Below, piece after piece: positions 36,061 through 48,281 of a stretch of 64,000 bases of DNA (positions within the stretch are counted from its first letter, which is position 1; each line of letters begins with the position of its first letter). This stretch comes from an uncultured Glaciecola sp. (GTDB taxonomy: Bacteria > Pseudomonadota > Gammaproteobacteria > Enterobacterales > Alteromonadaceae): assembly GCA_947496235.1 (NCBI GenBank), contig CANMCE010000001.1, positions 62,001-126,000 on the forward strand, read 5' to 3'. The notes beneath the pieces were generated by a model. That model was not told where the DNA came from. It saw nothing but the letters and a program-made list of their open reading frames with translations, and ran no database searches. Position numbers and translations under genes: made by a program.

Positions 36061-36546
36061 CTATTTCATACTAATTTTGATTTTTGCCGTATGTTTCACT
36101 TCTTCCATTACCACATAAGTACGAGATTCACTAACGCCCGGTAGCCTTAACAAGGTATCCCCTAAAAGTTTTCGGTAACTGGACATATCCGCGACTCGCG
36201 TTTTTAACAGAAAATCAAAATTACCAGAGACTAAATGACATTCTTGAATATCTTCATGCTCGTGTACTGCCGCAGAAAATTCTGCAAAAATGTCTACCGA
36301 CGTTTTTGTTAAGGTTATTTCAACAAAAACTAGCATTGCAGCTCCCAGTTTCTCGGGATTTAATCGGGCATTGTAACTCTCAATATAACCCTGTGTTTCT
36401 AATCGTTTGACTCTTTCAAGACAAGGACTAGCTGATAGGCCGACCTTTTTAGCTAGTTCTACATTTGAAATTCTGCCATTGCTTTGCAATTCAGACAAAA
36501 TTTTACGGTCTATTCGATCTATGTGTTTAGGTGTTTTTACAAGCAT
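36061..36546 (-). CDS. lrp: Leucine-responsive regulatory protein
   Basis: A 161-residue AsnC/Lrp regulator: N-terminal HTH (IDRKILSELQSNGRISNVEL, then LSASPCLERVKRLE) and a C-terminal RAM/ACT effector domain. The position upstream of ftsK matches global lrp of enterobacteria. It is divergent from ald with 137 AT-rich bases between, which suggests it also controls ald. Confidence 0.94.
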   Translation of the reverse strand: MLVKTPKHIDRIDRKILSELQSNGRISNVELAKKVGLSASPCLERVKRLETQGYIESYNARLNPEKLGAAMLVFVEITLTKTSVDIFAEFSAAVHEHEDIQECHLVSGNFDFLLKTRVADMSSYRKLLGDTLLRLPGVSESRTYVVMEEVKHTAKIKISMK

Positions 36547-36683
36547 ATAAAATCTGGCAGATGGTGCTGTTTACAAAATAATATACCGCCTCATGTTAAA
36601 AAAACAAAATTTTAAATTAATTAAAATCCGCTAGAATAAAAAATTCATACTAAATATACCACCTAACGACAGAGACAAATAAT

Positions 36684-37814
36684 ATGATAATTGGTGTTCC
36701 AAAAGAAATAAAAAACCATGAATACCGTGTTGGTTTAACGCCAGCCGCTGTGAAAGAGTTTGTGTCAAATGGACACGAAGTATTAGTTCAGGTTGACGCT
36801 GGCACAGCTATCGGCTTCACCGATGATTTATATCAAGCGGCAGGTGCGAGTATGATTAGTGGGCCTGAAGAAATCTTTCAACGTGCTGAAATGATCATCA
36901 AAGTGAAAGAGCCTCAGCCAAATGAATGTAAAATGCTAAGAGAAGGACAAATTCTCTATACCTACCTTCACTTAGCACCAGATCCGACGCAGACAGAATT
37001 GTTGGTAGCTTCAGGTGCTACCTGTATTGCTTATGAGACTGTGACCGATCGCACAGGCGCCCTACCTCTACTCGCCCCTATGTCCGAAGTTGCTGGTCGA
37101 ATGTCTGTTCAGGCTGGAGCGCATTATTTAGAAAAAGCGCATGGCGGTAGTGGAACACTTTTAGGTGGTGTTCCCGGTGTTGCACCTGGAAAAGTGCTTA
37201 TTATTGGTGGTGGTGTAGTAGGTATCAACGCAGCCAAGATGGCGATAGGTATGGGAGCTGACGTAACTATTTTAGACCGTTCTCTTACTCGTCTTCGTCA
37301 ATTGGATGATATTTTCGCTGGTAGATTACATACAGTGTTTAGTACCGAAGATGCTATTGAACATTACTCTTCAAGAGCTGATCTGGTAATTGGCGCAGTG
37401 TTAATTCCTGGCGCGGCAGCACCTAAGCTGTTGACTAAAGAACATATTAAAAACATGAAACCTGGTTCAGTGTTAGTTGACGTAGCCATCGACCAAGGTG
37501 GCTGTTTTGAAACATCAAAAGCTACCACGCACCAGGATCCTGTATATATGGTTGATGATGTAGTGCATTATTGCGTTGCCAACATGCCAGGCGGTGTTGC
37601 AAGAACATCAACGATGGCTCTAAATAATGCAACTTTACCTTTTGGACTTGCACTAGCTAACAAGGGTGCCAAGAAGGCATTGCTAGAAGACCCTCATTTA
37701 TTAGCAGGTTTAAATGTACACAAAGGCATTGTCACTTACAAAGCGGTACAAGATGCGTTAGGTGATAAATTAAATTTAACTTATGAATCGCCAGAAATTG
37801 CTCTGGAAAAATAA
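36684..37814 (+). CDS. ald: Alanine dehydrogenase
   Basis: A 376-residue protein starting [20 protein letters not shown], with the Rossmann loop [15 protein letters not shown] (about 173-187) and [10 protein letters not shown] near the C-terminal end. It catalyses the reversible NAD-dependent deamination of L-alanine to pyruvate and ammonia. Divergent from lrp; followed by a terminator that faces pyrF. Confidence 0.95.
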   Translation: MIIGVPKEIKNHEYRVGLTPAAVKEFVSNGHEVLVQVDAGTAIGFTDDLYQAAGASMISGPEEIFQRAEMIIKVKEPQPNECKMLREGQILYTYLHLAPDPTQTELLVASGATCIAYETVTDRTGALPLLAPMSEVAGRMSVQAGAHYLEKAHGGSGTLLGGVPGVAPGKVLIIGGGVVGINAAKMAIGMGADVTILDRSLTRLRQLDDIFAGRLHTVFSTEDAIEHYSSRADLVIGAVLIPGAAAPKLLTKEHIKNMKPGSVLVDVAIDQGGCFETSKATTHQDPVYMVDDVVHYCVANMPGGVARTSTMALNNATLPFGLALANKGAKKALLEDPHLLAGLNVHKGIVTYKAVQDALGDKLNLTYESPEIALEK

Positions 37815-37831
37815 TAGGTTAACTACACAAA

Positions 37832-37857
37832 GGGACCTTTTAAAGGTCCCATTTTTT
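37832..37857 (+). terminator. Intrinsic terminator between ald and pyrF
   Basis: GGGACCTT (37832-37839) pairs with AAGGTCCC (37843-37850), followed by ATTTTTT. The T-run overlaps the stop codon of the converging pyrF. Confidence 0.88.
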
Positions 37858-38566
37858 ATTGTGTTATTGAATGGTTAATTTGCTCTAGAACAGATGCAGG
37901 CGTTTGCGCCTTAGTGATTGGGCGACCTATAACCATGTAATCTACGCCAGCAGCTATTGCTTGAGGTGGTGTCATTACGCGCTTTTGATCATCATTACTG
38001 CTGCCTTCAGGACGAATACCAGGCGTTACCAGCTTAAAATCCTTACTTAATTTACTACGCAATATTTTAGCTTCCATGGCTGAACAGACCACGCCATCAG
38101 CGCCGGATGATTGGGCTAAAGTTGCCAGTTCTACCACCTTAGATTGTATGTCATCACCGCCGTATACTGGCGTAAATTGACGCTGGTCCATACTGGTTAA
38201 AACAGTAACCGCGGTTAATAAAGGTTGAGCATGTGAACTTTCAGCTGCCTCTTTTGCCGCGGCTATCATGTCAGGACCACCAGACGCGTGAACATTGGTC
38301 ATCCAAACGCCTAATTTAGCAGCAGCTGCTACTGCTTTTGCTACTGTGTTTGGAATATCGTGGAATTTTAAATCTAAAAATACATCAAATCCTTGATCGA
38401 CCAGATATCTTACCCAGTCTGGACCAAACAAAGTAAACATTTCTTTGCCGACTTTTACTCGACATTTATTTGGAGATAATTGTCCAACCAATGCTTTGGC
38501 AGTTTCTAAACAATCGTAATCTAAGGCAACAATAACTGCAGGAGAAATTGCTTTATTCACCATCAA
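37856..38566 (-). CDS. pyrF: Orotidine 5'-phosphate decarboxylase
   Basis: A 236-residue TIM-barrel enzyme with the signature [17 protein letters not shown] (catalytic Asp-x-Lys-x-x-Asp), and C-terminal TPGIRPEG and VIGRPIT phosphate-binding segments. Makes UMP from OMP. The start overlaps the end of lapB by 14 bases, as in E. coli where lapB-pyrF are neighbours. Confidence 0.96.
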   Translation of the reverse strand: MMVNKAISPAVIVALDYDCLETAKALVGQLSPNKCRVKVGKEMFTLFGPDWVRYLVDQGFDVFLDLKFHDIPNTVAKAVAAAAKLGVWMTNVHASGGPDMIAAAKEAAESSHAQPLLTAVTVLTSMDQRQFTPVYGGDDIQSKVVELATLAQSSGADGVVCSAMEAKILRSKLSKDFKLVTPGIRPEGSSNDDQKRVMTPPQAIAAGVDYMVIGRPITKAQTPASVLEQINHSITQ

Positions 38567-39722
38567 GCCCCTTAATAGGTTTAATTACAGACCATTTCTT
38601 GCACGAAGGACACAACCAATAGAGTTGCCGTCCCGAAAAGCCACAACTATGACAGCGGTATTTTGGTCTGATAGATATCTGTTTGTCGATTAACGTCAAT
38701 AAATCGTTAATGCTCTTTTGAATATTTTCATCTTTGGTTTGCTGCAAATACAAAGCTAAAAGTGCTTTAAATCCGCGCATTGTAGGATGTTGTTTTAATT
38801 GTTTTAACAAGGTTTCAGTCGCAAGCTGTATTTCACCGCGTTTCGCAATTATGTTAACTTTTGCAATATATGAAGACGCACATTTTTGCCAATAGGGTTC
38901 AAGCATTTTCTCTAGCTTGTCCCAACCATCAGATTTACTGGCGCATATTTCTAGATAAGGAATAGCTTCACTTAACCAATCTAAGTCCCTTTTGGGCACT
39001 TCAGATAAATAATCCATAGCAAGACCATATTCTTGCTTTTCAATTGCCAATTGTCCTAGTGCTAACCAAGGTCTTACTTCTTTGCCTTCCACCATAATAG
39101 CTTTTTTAAGGGTCATATCAGCATTTTCAATTTGATTTTGCTCTAGCTGTTCAGATGCTTGTTCACAATAAAAATGTGACAGTAGTAAATACATGAAATT
39201 GTCATTTGGCGTAATTTTTAAACTACGACTCGCCAATTCAATAGCTTTATGCCATTCCTTAGTCACCTGATAGATACTGAAAAGTTTGCGTTGTGCGACT
39301 GGGAAATGTTTATCATCATCTAACAGTTGTAAGAAGACGCCTTCCGCTCTTTCGAGAAAGCCAGCAAGTAAATAGTCTGTACCTAACTCAACAAGCGCCA
39401 ATGCTTCTTGCTTTTTATTGATTTCTTCACGACTGATGAGATTTTGATGAACTCGAATTGCTCTATCTAATTCACCTCTATGACGGAAGAAATTTCCCAT
39501 AGCAATATGGGTTTCAACAGTGTCATTGTTGACACTTATCATTTTCATAAAGGTATCCACTGCCTTATCAGGTTCATCCGATAGCAGGAAATTAAGACCT
39601 TTATAATAATGTGTAGATAAGATACTGGACTGTTTGCGTTGAGCACTTCGTAAACTATTGCGCCCCATCACCCAGCCATAGGCTGCTGCAACCGGCAATA
39701 GAAGAAAAAGAACTTCAAGCAT
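38553..39722 (-). CDS. lapB: Lipopolysaccharide assembly protein B (YciM)
   Basis: A 389-residue protein with an N-terminal membrane anchor (about 1-18), a series of TPR repeats and a C-terminal rubredoxin-type metal site (CHSCG...WLCPSCKKW). With FtsH and YejM it controls LpxC and thus LPS synthesis. Encoded 6 bases after lapA. Confidence 0.95.
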   Translation of the reverse strand: MLEVLFLLLPVAAAYGWVMGRNSLRSAQRKQSSILSTHYYKGLNFLLSDEPDKAVDTFMKMISVNNDTVETHIAMGNFFRHRGELDRAIRVHQNLISREEINKKQEALALVELGTDYLLAGFLERAEGVFLQLLDDDKHFPVAQRKLFSIYQVTKEWHKAIELASRSLKITPNDNFMYLLLSHFYCEQASEQLEQNQIENADMTLKKAIMVEGKEVRPWLALGQLAIEKQEYGLAMDYLSEVPKRDLDWLSEAIPYLEICASKSDGWDKLEKMLEPYWQKCASSYIAKVNIIAKRGEIQLATETLLKQLKQHPTMRGFKALLALYLQQTKDENIQKSINDLLTLIDKQISIRPKYRCHSCGFSGRQLYWLCPSCKKWSVIKPIKGLDGE

Positions 39723-39728
39723 TTGAGG

Positions 39729-39986
39729 TTAGGTGTCCTGTTTAATTTTAGCGAGCTTGCGTTTTAACAAACCCATTTTAACTTTAAGACTCAGGTATCT
39801 TGTAAGAATTGTGCTGAAACCAATACAAAAACCAATCAACAAAGAAACTACCATGAAGGTAGACAATCGCATGTCGATTTGAGCGATCAGGTAATTGACT
39901 GTTACAATCTCGGTGTTGCGGGAGCCCACAACTATAGCTAATAAAATTAGCAGTACCACTAAAATACTAAGTAGTATTTTTCTCAT
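39729..39986 (-). CDS. lapA: Lipopolysaccharide assembly protein A (LapA/YciS family)
   Basis: An 85-residue protein with two transmembrane helices (about 3-20 and 43-64) and a charged coiled C-terminal tail, plus the VTVNYLIAQIDMRLS segment typical of this DUF1049 family. It lies between ihfB and lapB, the standard order. Confidence 0.92.
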   Translation of the reverse strand: MRKILLSILVVLLILLAIVVGSRNTEIVTVNYLIAQIDMRLSTFMVVSLLIGFCIGFSTILTRYLSLKVKMGLLKRKLAKIKQDT

Positions 39987-40010
39987 ACCAATCCTTGCTA
40001 ACGCGAACGT

Positions 40011-40289
40011 TTAAAGATCGACGCGCTCTCTCAATTCTTTACCCGCTTTGAAGTGAGGAACATGTTTCCCTGTTAAATCAACAGTAGCCCCTGTTTTTGG
40101 GTTACGACCAACTCTAGGCGCTCGATAATGTAATGAAAAACTACCAAAGCCACGAATCTCAATACGCTCACCTTTTTGCAACGTTTGCGCCATTTGTTCT
40201 AAAAGTTCTTTTACCGCAGTTTCGAGTTCTTTGCCTTGTAAACTACCGGTTTTAAGACTTAATCGTTCGATCAATTCGGATTTAGTCAC
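40011..40289 (-). CDS. ihfB: Integration host factor beta subunit
   Basis: A 92-residue DNA-bending HU/IHF protein with the DNA-intercalating [12 protein letters not shown] arm. The start is placed at GTG 40289: it has a full GGAG 7-8 bases upstream and gives the canonical (M)[10 protein letters not shown]-terminus. A longer version from ATG 40304 adds five residues with a poorer ribosome binding site. Sits between rpsA and lapA as in E. coli. Confidence 0.93.
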   Translation of the reverse strand: MTKSELIERLSLKTGSLQGKELETAVKELLEQMAQTLQKGERIEIRGFGSFSLHYRAPRVGRNPKTGATVDLTGKHVPHFKAGKELRERVDL

Positions 40290-40340
40290 AGCTAACTTCT
40301 CCATAATTGTTCACGTCCTCTGTAATTTTGACATAAAAAA

Positions 40341-40362
40341 AGAGCGGCTAAAAAGCCGCTCT
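40341..40362 (-). terminator. Intrinsic terminator after rpsA
   Basis: AGAGCGGCT (40341-40349) pairs with AGCCGCTCT (40354-40362) with a 4-base loop. On the minus strand seven T's follow. It separates rpsA from ihfB. Confidence 0.93.
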
Positions 40363-40375
40363 TCCTAAAAGGCTA

Positions 40376-42043
40376 TTATTCGCCTTTCGCAGCTTTGAAA
40401 GCCTCAGCCATAGCGCTTAAACCAGCGTCTTCTTGCTTGTTAACTTTATCAAGGGCTTCTTTTTCATCCGCTTGATCTTTTGCTTTAACAGACAAGTTAA
40501 CGACGCGATTCTTACGATCTACGCCAATATATTTCGCTTCAATTGTATCGCCTTCACTGAACATTTCGCTAGCATCTTCTACGCGGTCACGTGAAAGGTC
40601 ACCGATACGGATATAACCTTCAACTTCTTCTGCAAGTTGAACTGTTACGCCTTTAGCATCGGCTGCGATAACAGTACCATTAACAATAGCACCTTTTTTG
40701 TTATCTGTCAGATACTTATTGAAAGGATCTTCTTCAATTTGCTTAACGCCTAGTGAAATACGCTCACGCTCTGGGTCGACTTGAAGAACAACTGCAGTAA
40801 TTTCGTCACCTTTTTTATAGTCACGAACAGCTTCTTCGCCCGCTTTCTGCCATGAAATGTCAGATAAGTGAACTAGTCCATCGATACCACCGTCTAGGCC
40901 GATAAAGATACCAAAGTCAGTGATAGACTTGATCTTACCAGTAACTTTGTCACCTTTTTCGTGTGACTTAGCAAAGGTTTCCCAAGGATTGTCAATGCAC
41001 TGTTTTAGACCTAGAGAAATACGACGACGCTCTTCATCGATTTCAAGCACCATAACGTTTACAACGTCACCTAGGCTTACAACTTTAGATGGGTGGATGT
41101 TTTTGTTAGTCCAGTCCATTTCAGATACATGAACAAGACCTTCTACGCCATCTTCAATCTCAACGAAACAACCGTAGTCAGTTAAGTTTGTAACAGCACC
41201 GCTTAATCTAGAGCCTTCAGGATAACGTTCTGCAATTTCTTGCCATGGATCGTTGCCCATTTGCTTCATGCCTAATGAAACACGAGACTTGTCTTTGTCA
41301 AACTTAAGTACTTTAACATTGATTTCGTCACCCACATTTACGATTTCACTTGGGTGTTTAACACGCTTCCAAGCCATATCAGTGATGTGAAGTAATCCGT
41401 CAACGCCACCTAAGTCTACGAATGCACCATAGTCTGTAAGGTTCTTAACGATACCTTTAACTTCATCACCTTCTTCAAGGTTAGACAGAAGTTGATCGCG
41501 CTCAGCACTGTTTTCCGCTTCGATAACTGCACGGCGAGAAACAACTACGTTGTTGCGTTTAGCATCTAATTTGATTACTTTAAATTCTAACTCTTTACCT
41601 TCAAGGTGAGCAGTTTCACGTACTGGACGTACGTCAACTAAAGAGCCTGGTAAGAACGCGCGTACTGTGTTTACTTCAACAGTAAATCCGCCTTTAACCT
41701 TACCATTGATAATACCCTTGATAGTAACTTTTTCTTCGTAAGCTTTTTCAAGCTCTAACCAAGCTTCATGACGCTTAGCTTTTTCTCTTGAAAGAATAGT
41801 TTCACCGAAGCCGTCTTCAACAGCATCAAGTGCAACGTCTACAGAGTCGCCAACAGCGATTTCAAGGGTGCCATCTGCTGCTTTAAATTGGTCAGCAGGA
41901 ATAGCACTTTCTGATTTAAGACCTGCGTCAACTAAAACGATGTCTTTATCAATAGATACTACAGTACCTTTTACAATAGCACCTGGACGGGTTTCTAGTT
42001 GTTGTAGGCTTTCTTCAAAAAGTTGTGCAAAATTTTCAGTCAT
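40376..42043 (-). CDS. rpsA: 30S ribosomal protein S1
   Basis: A 555-residue protein of six S1 RNA-binding domains, visible as repeated G.V..I.DYG.FV.L..GVDGL.H.SD/E blocks. It binds mRNA leaders and unfolds them on the 30S subunit. Length matches E. coli S1 (557). Follows cmk on the minus strand, the usual order, and has its own 82-base leader. Confidence 0.97.
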   Translation of the reverse strand: MTENFAQLFEESLQQLETRPGAIVKGTVVSIDKDIVLVDAGLKSESAIPADQFKAADGTLEIAVGDSVDVALDAVEDGFGETILSREKAKRHEAWLELEKAYEEKVTIKGIINGKVKGGFTVEVNTVRAFLPGSLVDVRPVRETAHLEGKELEFKVIKLDAKRNNVVVSRRAVIEAENSAERDQLLSNLEEGDEVKGIVKNLTDYGAFVDLGGVDGLLHITDMAWKRVKHPSEIVNVGDEINVKVLKFDKDKSRVSLGMKQMGNDPWQEIAERYPEGSRLSGAVTNLTDYGCFVEIEDGVEGLVHVSEMDWTNKNIHPSKVVSLGDVVNVMVLEIDEERRRISLGLKQCIDNPWETFAKSHEKGDKVTGKIKSITDFGIFIGLDGGIDGLVHLSDISWQKAGEEAVRDYKKGDEITAVVLQVDPERERISLGVKQIEEDPFNKYLTDNKKGAIVNGTVIAADAKGVTVQLAEEVEGYIRIGDLSRDRVEDASEMFSEGDTIEAKYIGVDRKNRVVNLSVKAKDQADEKEALDKVNKQEDAGLSAMAEAFKAAKGE

Positions 42044-42125
42044 ATGTTAATTAATCATGTAATCCGAGCACTATTCCTTAGTGACGGGGTAGTTGTAAAA
42101 TACAGCTTCATCCTGATGCTGCTGG

Positions 42126-42806
42126 TTAAACATTATAAAGCTTAGAATCTATAAATTCTTTTGCTTTTTCAAAAACTTGAGTAATACTCAAGCCGGTCGA
42201 ATCTAATTCAAAAGCGTCTTCGGCAGGCCGCAAAGGAGCTACAATTCTGTTCGAATCCCGCTCATCTCTTGCCTTGATGTCTTCTAAAAGGCGCGAGATT
42301 TTAACATCAAGCCCCTTATCTTTCAACTCTTTATAGCGTCTCTCTGCTCTAGCCTCTGCACTGGCGGTTAAAAACACCTTAGCAACAGCATCTGGGAATA
42401 CCACTGTTCCCATGTCTCTACCGTCTGCTACCAAACCTGGTGACTGAGCGAATCCTCGCTGACGTCGTAATAGCGCTTCCCGTACTAACGGGATTGCAGC
42501 CACTTGAGAAGCGGCACTACCCACTTCTTCATTACGAATATCGTAAGTGACATCCTCGCCTTCTAAAATTATTCTTGTACCATGTTCACTCGATTCAAAT
42601 GTGACATCTAAACCGGCTGCTAGTGGCGAAAGTCCTGACTGATCATGTAGATCAATATTATGATGCAGAGCCGCTACCGCTAATACTCGGTAAATAGCGC
42701 CGCTATCAAGAAAATGCCAGTCTAATGTTTGCGCCAGTTTTGCACTTAAAGTTCCTTTACCTGCTCCACTTGGACCATCAACCGTTATTACGGGCACGTT
42801 TTCCAT
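42126..42806 (-). CDS. cmk: Cytidylate kinase
   Basis: A 226-residue NMP kinase with P-loop [11 protein letters not shown] near the start and [15 protein letters not shown] in the middle. Start set at ATG 42806, giving [18 protein letters not shown], which fits the family; a frame extending 13 residues further has no support. Phosphorylates CMP and dCMP. Confidence 0.95.
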   Translation of the reverse strand: MENVPVITVDGPSGAGKGTLSAKLAQTLDWHFLDSGAIYRVLAVAALHHNIDLHDQSGLSPLAAGLDVTFESSEHGTRIILEGEDVTYDIRNEEVGSAASQVAAIPLVREALLRRQRGFAQSPGLVADGRDMGTVVFPDAVAKVFLTASAEARAERRYKELKDKGLDVKISRLLEDIKARDERDSNRIVAPLRPAEDAFELDSTGLSITQVFEKAKEFIDSKLYNV

Positions 42807-42875
42807 CGTCGTCTTCTTATCTATATAGTTAAGTCGCGGCGGCATTATACTGCCCTAGTTTTTTAACGCAATGTT

Positions 42876-42904
42876 AAAAAGCGAATACATTAGTATGTAT
42901 TCGC
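42876..42904 (-). terminator. Intrinsic terminator after aroA
   Basis: GCGAATACAT (42881-42890) pairs perfectly with ATGTATTCGC (42895-42904). Read leftwards, a T-run follows at 42880-42876. It lies between aroA and cmk. Confidence 0.85.
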
Positions 42905-42914
42905 CCTAAGAAGG

Positions 42915-44198
42915 TTAATGAGAGATGCTGGCTAACTCTGAGAAGTAATTAGGGAAGGTTTTAGCTGTACACTTGGGATCGTTAATAACCACCCCTGCTG
43001 ATTCATCTAAAGCAACTAGAGAAAAACACATAGCCATTCGATGATCATTGTAGGTGTCTATTTCAGCCGTTAATATTTTTTCTGGAGGTGTGATACAAAT
43101 ATAATCTTCGCCCTCTTCTACTTTTGCACCGACTTTGCGAAGCTCAGTAGCCATGGCTGACAATCTATCCGTTTCTTTTACTCGCCAGTTATAAATGTTT
43201 CTTATACAGGTTTGTCCATCAGCAAATAATGCCGTTGTTGCTATGGTCATGGCTGCATCAGGAATATGGTTCAGATCTAAATCAACACCTTTTAACTGTC
43301 CTGAGGTTACTGAGATGGCATAATCCTGCCATTCTACCTTGGCTCCCATGGCTTCTAATACATCAGCAAACTTTTTATCACCTTGTACTGAGGCTTTACC
43401 TACGCCGTGAACAGTCACCTTACCACCTTTAATAGCGGCTGCAGCCAGAAAGTAAGATGCAGAAGATGCATCGCCTTCTACCACAAACTCTGTAGGCGCT
43501 ACATAAGACTGCTCAGCGGTAATTGTAAATTTAGAATAATCTTCATTCACCACATTTACGCCGAATTTTGCCATAGCATCTAACGTAATATCGATGTAAG
43601 GTTTTGAAACCAAGTTGCCTTTAATAAAAATGGTAATATCCCTTTGTAATAAAGGCGCAGCCATCAATAAAGCGGTTAAAAACTGGCTAGATACGCTGCC
43701 ATCAACGGTAAATTGGTCGGTTTTAATATCTGCTTTTTGAATAGAAATAGGTGGATAATTTTCATTTTTTAAATATGAAATTTGCGCACCAGCTTCAATC
43801 AAGGCGTTTGCTAAATCCCCAATAGGACGTTCTTCCATTCGCGGTTCGCCCGTTAAAACAACATCTACATCGCTAAAAGCTAAGGCAGCACACAAAGGGC
43901 GCATTGCAGTTCCTGCATTGCCTAAAAATAGCTCTGTTTTTTGCGAATAAGAAAACTTACCACCCAACCCTTTAACTAAACATTCAGTGTTCTGGTTTCT
44001 TAATTCAAATTCAACACCCAGTTTATTTAACGCATTAAGCATATGGCGGATATCATCACTGTCGAGTAAGTTAGTTACCCTTGTCGTACCTTTTGCCAGT
44101 GCTGCTAATAACAACGCTCGGTTACTTAAACTCTTTGACCCTGGCAATCTTATTTCACCGTCAACCGATGAAATAGGCTGTAACGTTAACTGCTCCAT
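42915..44198 (-). CDS. aroA: 3-phosphoshikimate 1-carboxyvinyltransferase (EPSP synthase)
   Basis: A 427-residue class I EPSP synthase: [20 protein letters not shown] (phosphate/PEP binding), [11 protein letters not shown] and the [10 protein letters not shown] and [10 protein letters not shown] segments. Sixth step of the shikimate pathway. Its ATG shares a base with the serC stop, so serC-aroA are coupled as in many gammaproteobacteria. Confidence 0.97.
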   Translation of the reverse strand: MEQLTLQPISSVDGEIRLPGSKSLSNRALLLAALAKGTTRVTNLLDSDDIRHMLNALNKLGVEFELRNQNTECLVKGLGGKFSYSQKTELFLGNAGTAMRPLCAALAFSDVDVVLTGEPRMEERPIGDLANALIEAGAQISYLKNENYPPISIQKADIKTDQFTVDGSVSSQFLTALLMAAPLLQRDITIFIKGNLVSKPYIDITLDAMAKFGVNVVNEDYSKFTITAEQSYVAPTEFVVEGDASSASYFLAAAAIKGGKVTVHGVGKASVQGDKKFADVLEAMGAKVEWQDYAISVTSGQLKGVDLDLNHIPDAAMTIATTALFADGQTCIRNIYNWRVKETDRLSAMATELRKVGAKVEEGEDYICITPPEKILTAEIDTYNDHRMAMCFSLVALDESAGVVINDPKCTAKTFPNYFSELASISH

Positions 44199-45283
44199 TA
44201 CCCATTAACCCTTTCAAACTCGTGCATAAATTCAACTAATTTCTGAACACCCTCTAATGGCATAGCATTATAGATACTCGCACGCATGCCGCCGACAAAT
44301 CTATGCCCTTTTAATGCATGCAAGCCAGCTTCGTTGGATTGTTTTAAAAACAACTCGTCTAATTGGCTATCTGCTAACTGAAAGGTTACATTCATTTTAG
44401 AACGGTTTTCCGGATGCACTTGATTACTGTAAAAATCAGAAGCATCAATGGCTGAATATAAGGTTTCTGCTTTTTGAATATTCACTTTCTCTAATGCATC
44501 AACGCCGCCTTGCTCTAGCAACCATTCAAATACTAAACCTGCTAAATACCAGCTAAAAGTGGGTGGAGTGTTATACATGCTGCCATTTGAGGCTTGTTTT
44601 TGATAATCAAAAATTGCCGGCGTATCTTTTCTCGCTAATCCGATAAGATCTTTACGCACAATAACCACTGTTAATCCAGATGGACCTATATTCTTTTGGG
44701 CTCCAGCATAGATAATACCGAATTTATTCACATCTATATTCTTGCTCAGAATATTCGACGACATATCAGCAACTAAGGGGACATCCCCTGTTTCTGGAAT
44801 CCAATTAATTTCGATACCGTCTACAGTTTCGTTCGAACAGTAGTGGAAGTAAGCAGCTTTGGGATCAATTTCCCATTCAGATTGATGAGGTACATAAAAC
44901 AAGTCGTTTTCTTTTCTGACTTTAGCAACGACCTGTGTTTGCATGTATTTTTCAGCTTCTGTAACAGCTATTTGCGACCATTGTCCGGATAACAAATATT
45001 GAGCTAGATCGCCGCGTTGAGCCAAATTTAATGGCACTGAAAAAAACTGCCCGCGTCCGCCGCCTTGTAGAAATAGAACTTCATAGTCGTCGTTAATGTG
45101 CATCAGTTTTCGCAGATCTTGTTCTGCCTTTTCTGCACAAGCCATAAAAGCTTTTCCGCGGTGACTAACTTCCATGACGGACGTGCCTAAACCATTCCAA
45201 TCAAGGAGTTCAGCTTGTGCTTTTTGTAACACGGCTTTAGGGAGAGTGGCTGGGCCAGCACTAAAATTGTAAATATTTTGCAT
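44198..45283 (-). CDS. serC: Phosphoserine aminotransferase
   Basis: A 361-residue PLP enzyme. The cofactor lysine lies in [16 protein letters not shown]. The start is placed at ATG 45283 ([23 protein letters not shown] upstream); a 25-residue longer frame enters the hairpin after gyrA. Serves serine and vitamin B6 synthesis. Confidence 0.96.
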   Translation of the reverse strand: MQNIYNFSAGPATLPKAVLQKAQAELLDWNGLGTSVMEVSHRGKAFMACAEKAEQDLRKLMHINDDYEVLFLQGGGRGQFFSVPLNLAQRGDLAQYLLSGQWSQIAVTEAEKYMQTQVVAKVRKENDLFYVPHQSEWEIDPKAAYFHYCSNETVDGIEINWIPETGDVPLVADMSSNILSKNIDVNKFGIIYAGAQKNIGPSGLTVVIVRKDLIGLARKDTPAIFDYQKQASNGSMYNTPPTFSWYLAGLVFEWLLEQGGVDALEKVNIQKAETLYSAIDASDFYSNQVHPENRSKMNVTFQLADSQLDELFLKQSNEAGLHALKGHRFVGGMRASIYNAMPLEGVQKLVEFMHEFERVNG

Positions 45284-45330
45284 AGGTTTCTCATGCGACC
45301 ATCTTTCATGGTCTGTAGTACTATTAAACA

Positions 45331-45355
45331 ATAAGCGGCTAAAGTTGCCGCTTAT
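45331..45355 (-). terminator. Hairpin between gyrA and serC, probable gyrA terminator
   Basis: ATAAGCGGC (45331-45339) pairs with GCCGCTTAT (45347-45355), 7-base loop. On the minus strand it follows gyrA and is trailed by TTGTTT, a modest T-stretch. Confidence 0.65.
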
Positions 45356-45385
45356 CACCTATTTCCGTCGTTTTACTAATTAATT

Positions 45386-48034
45386 TTATTCTTCGTTTGG
45401 TGATTCACTGTCGTTTTCAGAAGCAGTGCTATCTGTTGCTTCGGTAGTCGCATTTTCTGACGTTTGCTCATCGTCTTCAGAAATGTCTATACCATCATCA
45501 ACCACTTCTTCTATTCGTTGAATGCCAACAAGTTTTTCATTTTCACCTGTACGTATTAAGCGCACGCCTTGGGTATTTCGACCAACCAAAGACACCTCTG
45601 ATACTCGTGTTCGAACCAGAGTTGCTTGGTCTGAAATTAGCATAATCTCATCCGTATCTAACACTTGTACCGCACCGACTACAGCGCCATTTCTTTCAGA
45701 AACTTTGATTGAGACAACACCCTTGGTCGCACGACTTTTCGCTGGATATTCTTCAATAGGCGTACGCTTACCAAAGCCATTTTCTGTTGCCGTTAGTATA
45801 TTACCTTCAGCTTTAGGAATAATAAGAGATACAACCTTTTCATTGTCCATAAGCTTAATACCACGGACACCCGTTGCCGTTCTACCCATAGGTCTTACTT
45901 GTTGCTCAGCAAACCGCACCACTTTACCCGCATCTGAAAACAGCATTATTTCACTGTTACCATCTGTTAGGTCGACACCAATTAATTCATCACCTTCAGT
46001 CAAATTCACTGCGATAATACCGTTCGCACGTGGTCGTGAATATTGGGTAAGCTCAGTTTTCTTAACTGTACCTTGTTGAGTTGCCATCAATACAAAATAA
46101 CCTGGTTCGAATGACTTAATTGGCAAGATAGCAGTAATGCGTTCCCCATCTTCTAATGGCAAGATATTCACTATTGGACGTCCGCGCGCATTTCTGCTGG
46201 CAAGCGGCAGTAGATATACCTTCAACCAATATAAGCGTCCACGTGTTGAGAAGCACAATATATGGTCATGAGTATTGGCTACTAACAAGCGCTCGATGAA
46301 ATCTTCATCTTTCATCTTGGTTGCAGATTTACCTTTACCACCACGACGCTGAGCTTCGTAGTCTGAAAGTTTTTGATACTTAACGTAACCTTCCCTTGAT
46401 AAGGTCACTACTACTTCTTCTCTTTCGATTAGATCTTCGAGGTCGATGTCATGAGATGCAGCAGTAATTTCTGTGCGTCTTTCATCTCCGAATTCATCGC
46501 GAATAGCAACTAGTTCTTCGGTGATTACTTCCATCAAACGTACCGCACTGCCAAGAATTTCTAATAATTCAGCAATGAGTTCGATAAGTCCGCGATATTC
46601 TTCAAGGATCTTATCGTGCTCTAGACCGGTTAATTTATTTAATCTTAGATCAAGGATAGCTTGTGCTTGTTCTTCGGTTAAATAATATTGCCCATCTCGA
46701 ATACCATATTCTGCTGATAACCAGTCAGGACGAGCTGCGTCATTACCGGCTCTTTCAAGCATTTCAGCTACATCGCCTAATTCCCAAGGACGTGAGATCA
46801 ATGACTTTTTAGCATCCGCTGGGCTTTGACTTTGCTTAATCAGTTCAATTACAGGGTCAATATTAACAAGCGCAATAGCAAGACCTTCTAAAATGTGTGC
46901 TCGGTCTCTTGCTTTGCGAAGTTCGAATACTGTTCGGCGAGTCACAACTTCTCGTCGATGCAGTATGAAAGATTCTAATACTTCTTTTAAATTAAAGACT
47001 TTAGGTTGGTTCTTTTCTAGAGCAACCATGTTGATACCAAACACGCTTTGTAACTGCGTATTTGCGTATAAATGATTGAGTAACACCTCAGCTGATTCGC
47101 TTCGTTTTACTTCAATTACGATGCGCATCCCGTCTTTATCAGACTCGTCGCGAAGTGCAGATATACCCTCTACTTTTTTCTCTTTAACTAGCTCAGCAAT
47201 TTTTTCAATTAAACGCGCTTTGTTAACCTGATAAGGGATTTCGTTGATGATAATGGTCTCTTTACCATTTTCTTCTTGTTCGATTTCCGCTCGGGCTCTT
47301 AGGTAAATCTTACCTCGACCGGTTTTATAAGCATCTATGATACCTTGACGACCGCTAATAATAGCCGCAGTAGGAAAATCTGGACCTGGAATGTGCTCAA
47401 TCAGTTCTTCAATGGTGATATCAGGGTTTTCGATAACGGCGATACATCCATTGATAACTTCAGTAAGGTTATGTGGCGGAATATTGGTCGCCATACCAAC
47501 GGCGATTCCAGAAGATCCATTTACTAGCAAGTTAGGAACTTTTGTTGGGAGCACATCTGGAATTGATTCTGTGCCGTCGTAGTTGGGTACAAAATCTACT
47601 GTTTCTTTTTCTAAGTCAGCTAAAAGTTCAGACGCTATTTTAGCCATACGAACTTCGGTGTAACGCATTGCTGCTGCTGAGTCACCGTCAACTGAACCGA
47701 AGTTCCCTTGCCCGTCTACCAACATATATCTAAGTGAAAACGGCTGGGCCATCCTAACGATAGTGTCGTAAACCGCAGAGTCACCATGAGGGTGATACTT
47801 ACCAATTACGTCACCAACAACACGCGCAGACTTTTTATAAGGCTTGTTGTAGTCGTTTTTGAGCTCGTTCATGGCGAATAGAACACGGCGATGTACCGGT
47901 TTTAAGCCATCTCTCACATCAGGTAAGGCTCTACCTACGATTACGCTCATTGCGTAATCGAGGTAACTGTTTTTTAATTCTTCTTCAATATTTATAGGGG
48001 AAATGTCTTTGGCATTGTCAGTCATAAACTGCAT
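45386..48034 (-). CDS. gyrA: DNA gyrase subunit A
   Basis: An 882-residue type II topoisomerase subunit: N-terminal breakage-reunion domain with the active-site Tyr in [10 protein letters not shown], and C-terminal beta-propeller repeats with a GyrA box-like QRRGGKG. The quinolone region reads [17 protein letters not shown], with Ser and Asp at the positions of E. coli Ser83 and Asp87, so there is no classic resistance change. The acidic Ser/Asp/Glu tail is long. Start could also be ATG 48025 (MTDNAKDI), which is better spaced from AAGGA. Confidence 0.97.
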   Translation of the reverse strand: MQFMTDNAKDISPINIEEELKNSYLDYAMSVIVGRALPDVRDGLKPVHRRVLFAMNELKNDYNKPYKKSARVVGDVIGKYHPHGDSAVYDTIVRMAQPFSLRYMLVDGQGNFGSVDGDSAAAMRYTEVRMAKIASELLADLEKETVDFVPNYDGTESIPDVLPTKVPNLLVNGSSGIAVGMATNIPPHNLTEVINGCIAVIENPDITIEELIEHIPGPDFPTAAIISGRQGIIDAYKTGRGKIYLRARAEIEQEENGKETIIINEIPYQVNKARLIEKIAELVKEKKVEGISALRDESDKDGMRIVIEVKRSESAEVLLNHLYANTQLQSVFGINMVALEKNQPKVFNLKEVLESFILHRREVVTRRTVFELRKARDRAHILEGLAIALVNIDPVIELIKQSQSPADAKKSLISRPWELGDVAEMLERAGNDAARPDWLSAEYGIRDGQYYLTEEQAQAILDLRLNKLTGLEHDKILEEYRGLIELIAELLEILGSAVRLMEVITEELVAIRDEFGDERRTEITAASHDIDLEDLIEREEVVVTLSREGYVKYQKLSDYEAQRRGGKGKSATKMKDEDFIERLLVANTHDHILCFSTRGRLYWLKVYLLPLASRNARGRPIVNILPLEDGERITAILPIKSFEPGYFVLMATQQGTVKKTELTQYSRPRANGIIAVNLTEGDELIGVDLTDGNSEIMLFSDAGKVVRFAEQQVRPMGRTATGVRGIKLMDNEKVVSLIIPKAEGNILTATENGFGKRTPIEEYPAKSRATKGVVSIKVSERNGAVVGAVQVLDTDEIMLISDQATLVRTRVSEVSLVGRNTQGVRLIRTGENEKLVGIQRIEEVVDDGIDISEDDEQTSENATTEATDSTASENDSESPNEE

Positions 48035-48231
48035 GGTCCTTGTTTATGTAAACAGTCTTTTTCTGAGTATATCCATCATCAAAATGGAGCTTTCTCTTAC
48101 TTTAACTGGTACTTTGTTATTATCACCTTTTATTAACATCTGATAGTACCACAAAACTTTCGAAATTTGATAAATAAAAGTGTAATGAATTCGTATTTAT
48201 GTATAAAAAGTGCAATAATACCAAGGTGTTG

Positions 48232-48247
48232 ACCTAAGATCTTAGGT
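48232..48247. promoter_or_regulatory. Perfect 16-base palindrome upstream of ubiG
   Basis: ACCTAAGATCTTAGGT is a perfect palindrome centred 42 bases before the ubiG ATG, in the divergent gyrA/ubiG spacer. It could be a dimeric regulator site, or a short hairpin followed by a T-rich tract. No matching regulator is recognised. Confidence 0.45.
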
Positions 48248-48281
48248 TGTTTATTTTTCAACCATTTTTATGAAATAACAT

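Noticed and set aside
45522-46079. 185-residue rightward frame inside gyrA
   Set aside because: Antisense shadow of the highly conserved gyrA C-terminal domain; composition typical of reversed coding sequence and no start signals.
46473-47582. Several 60-70 residue rightward frames within gyrA
   Set aside because: Shadows in a long conserved gene; no ribosome binding sites.
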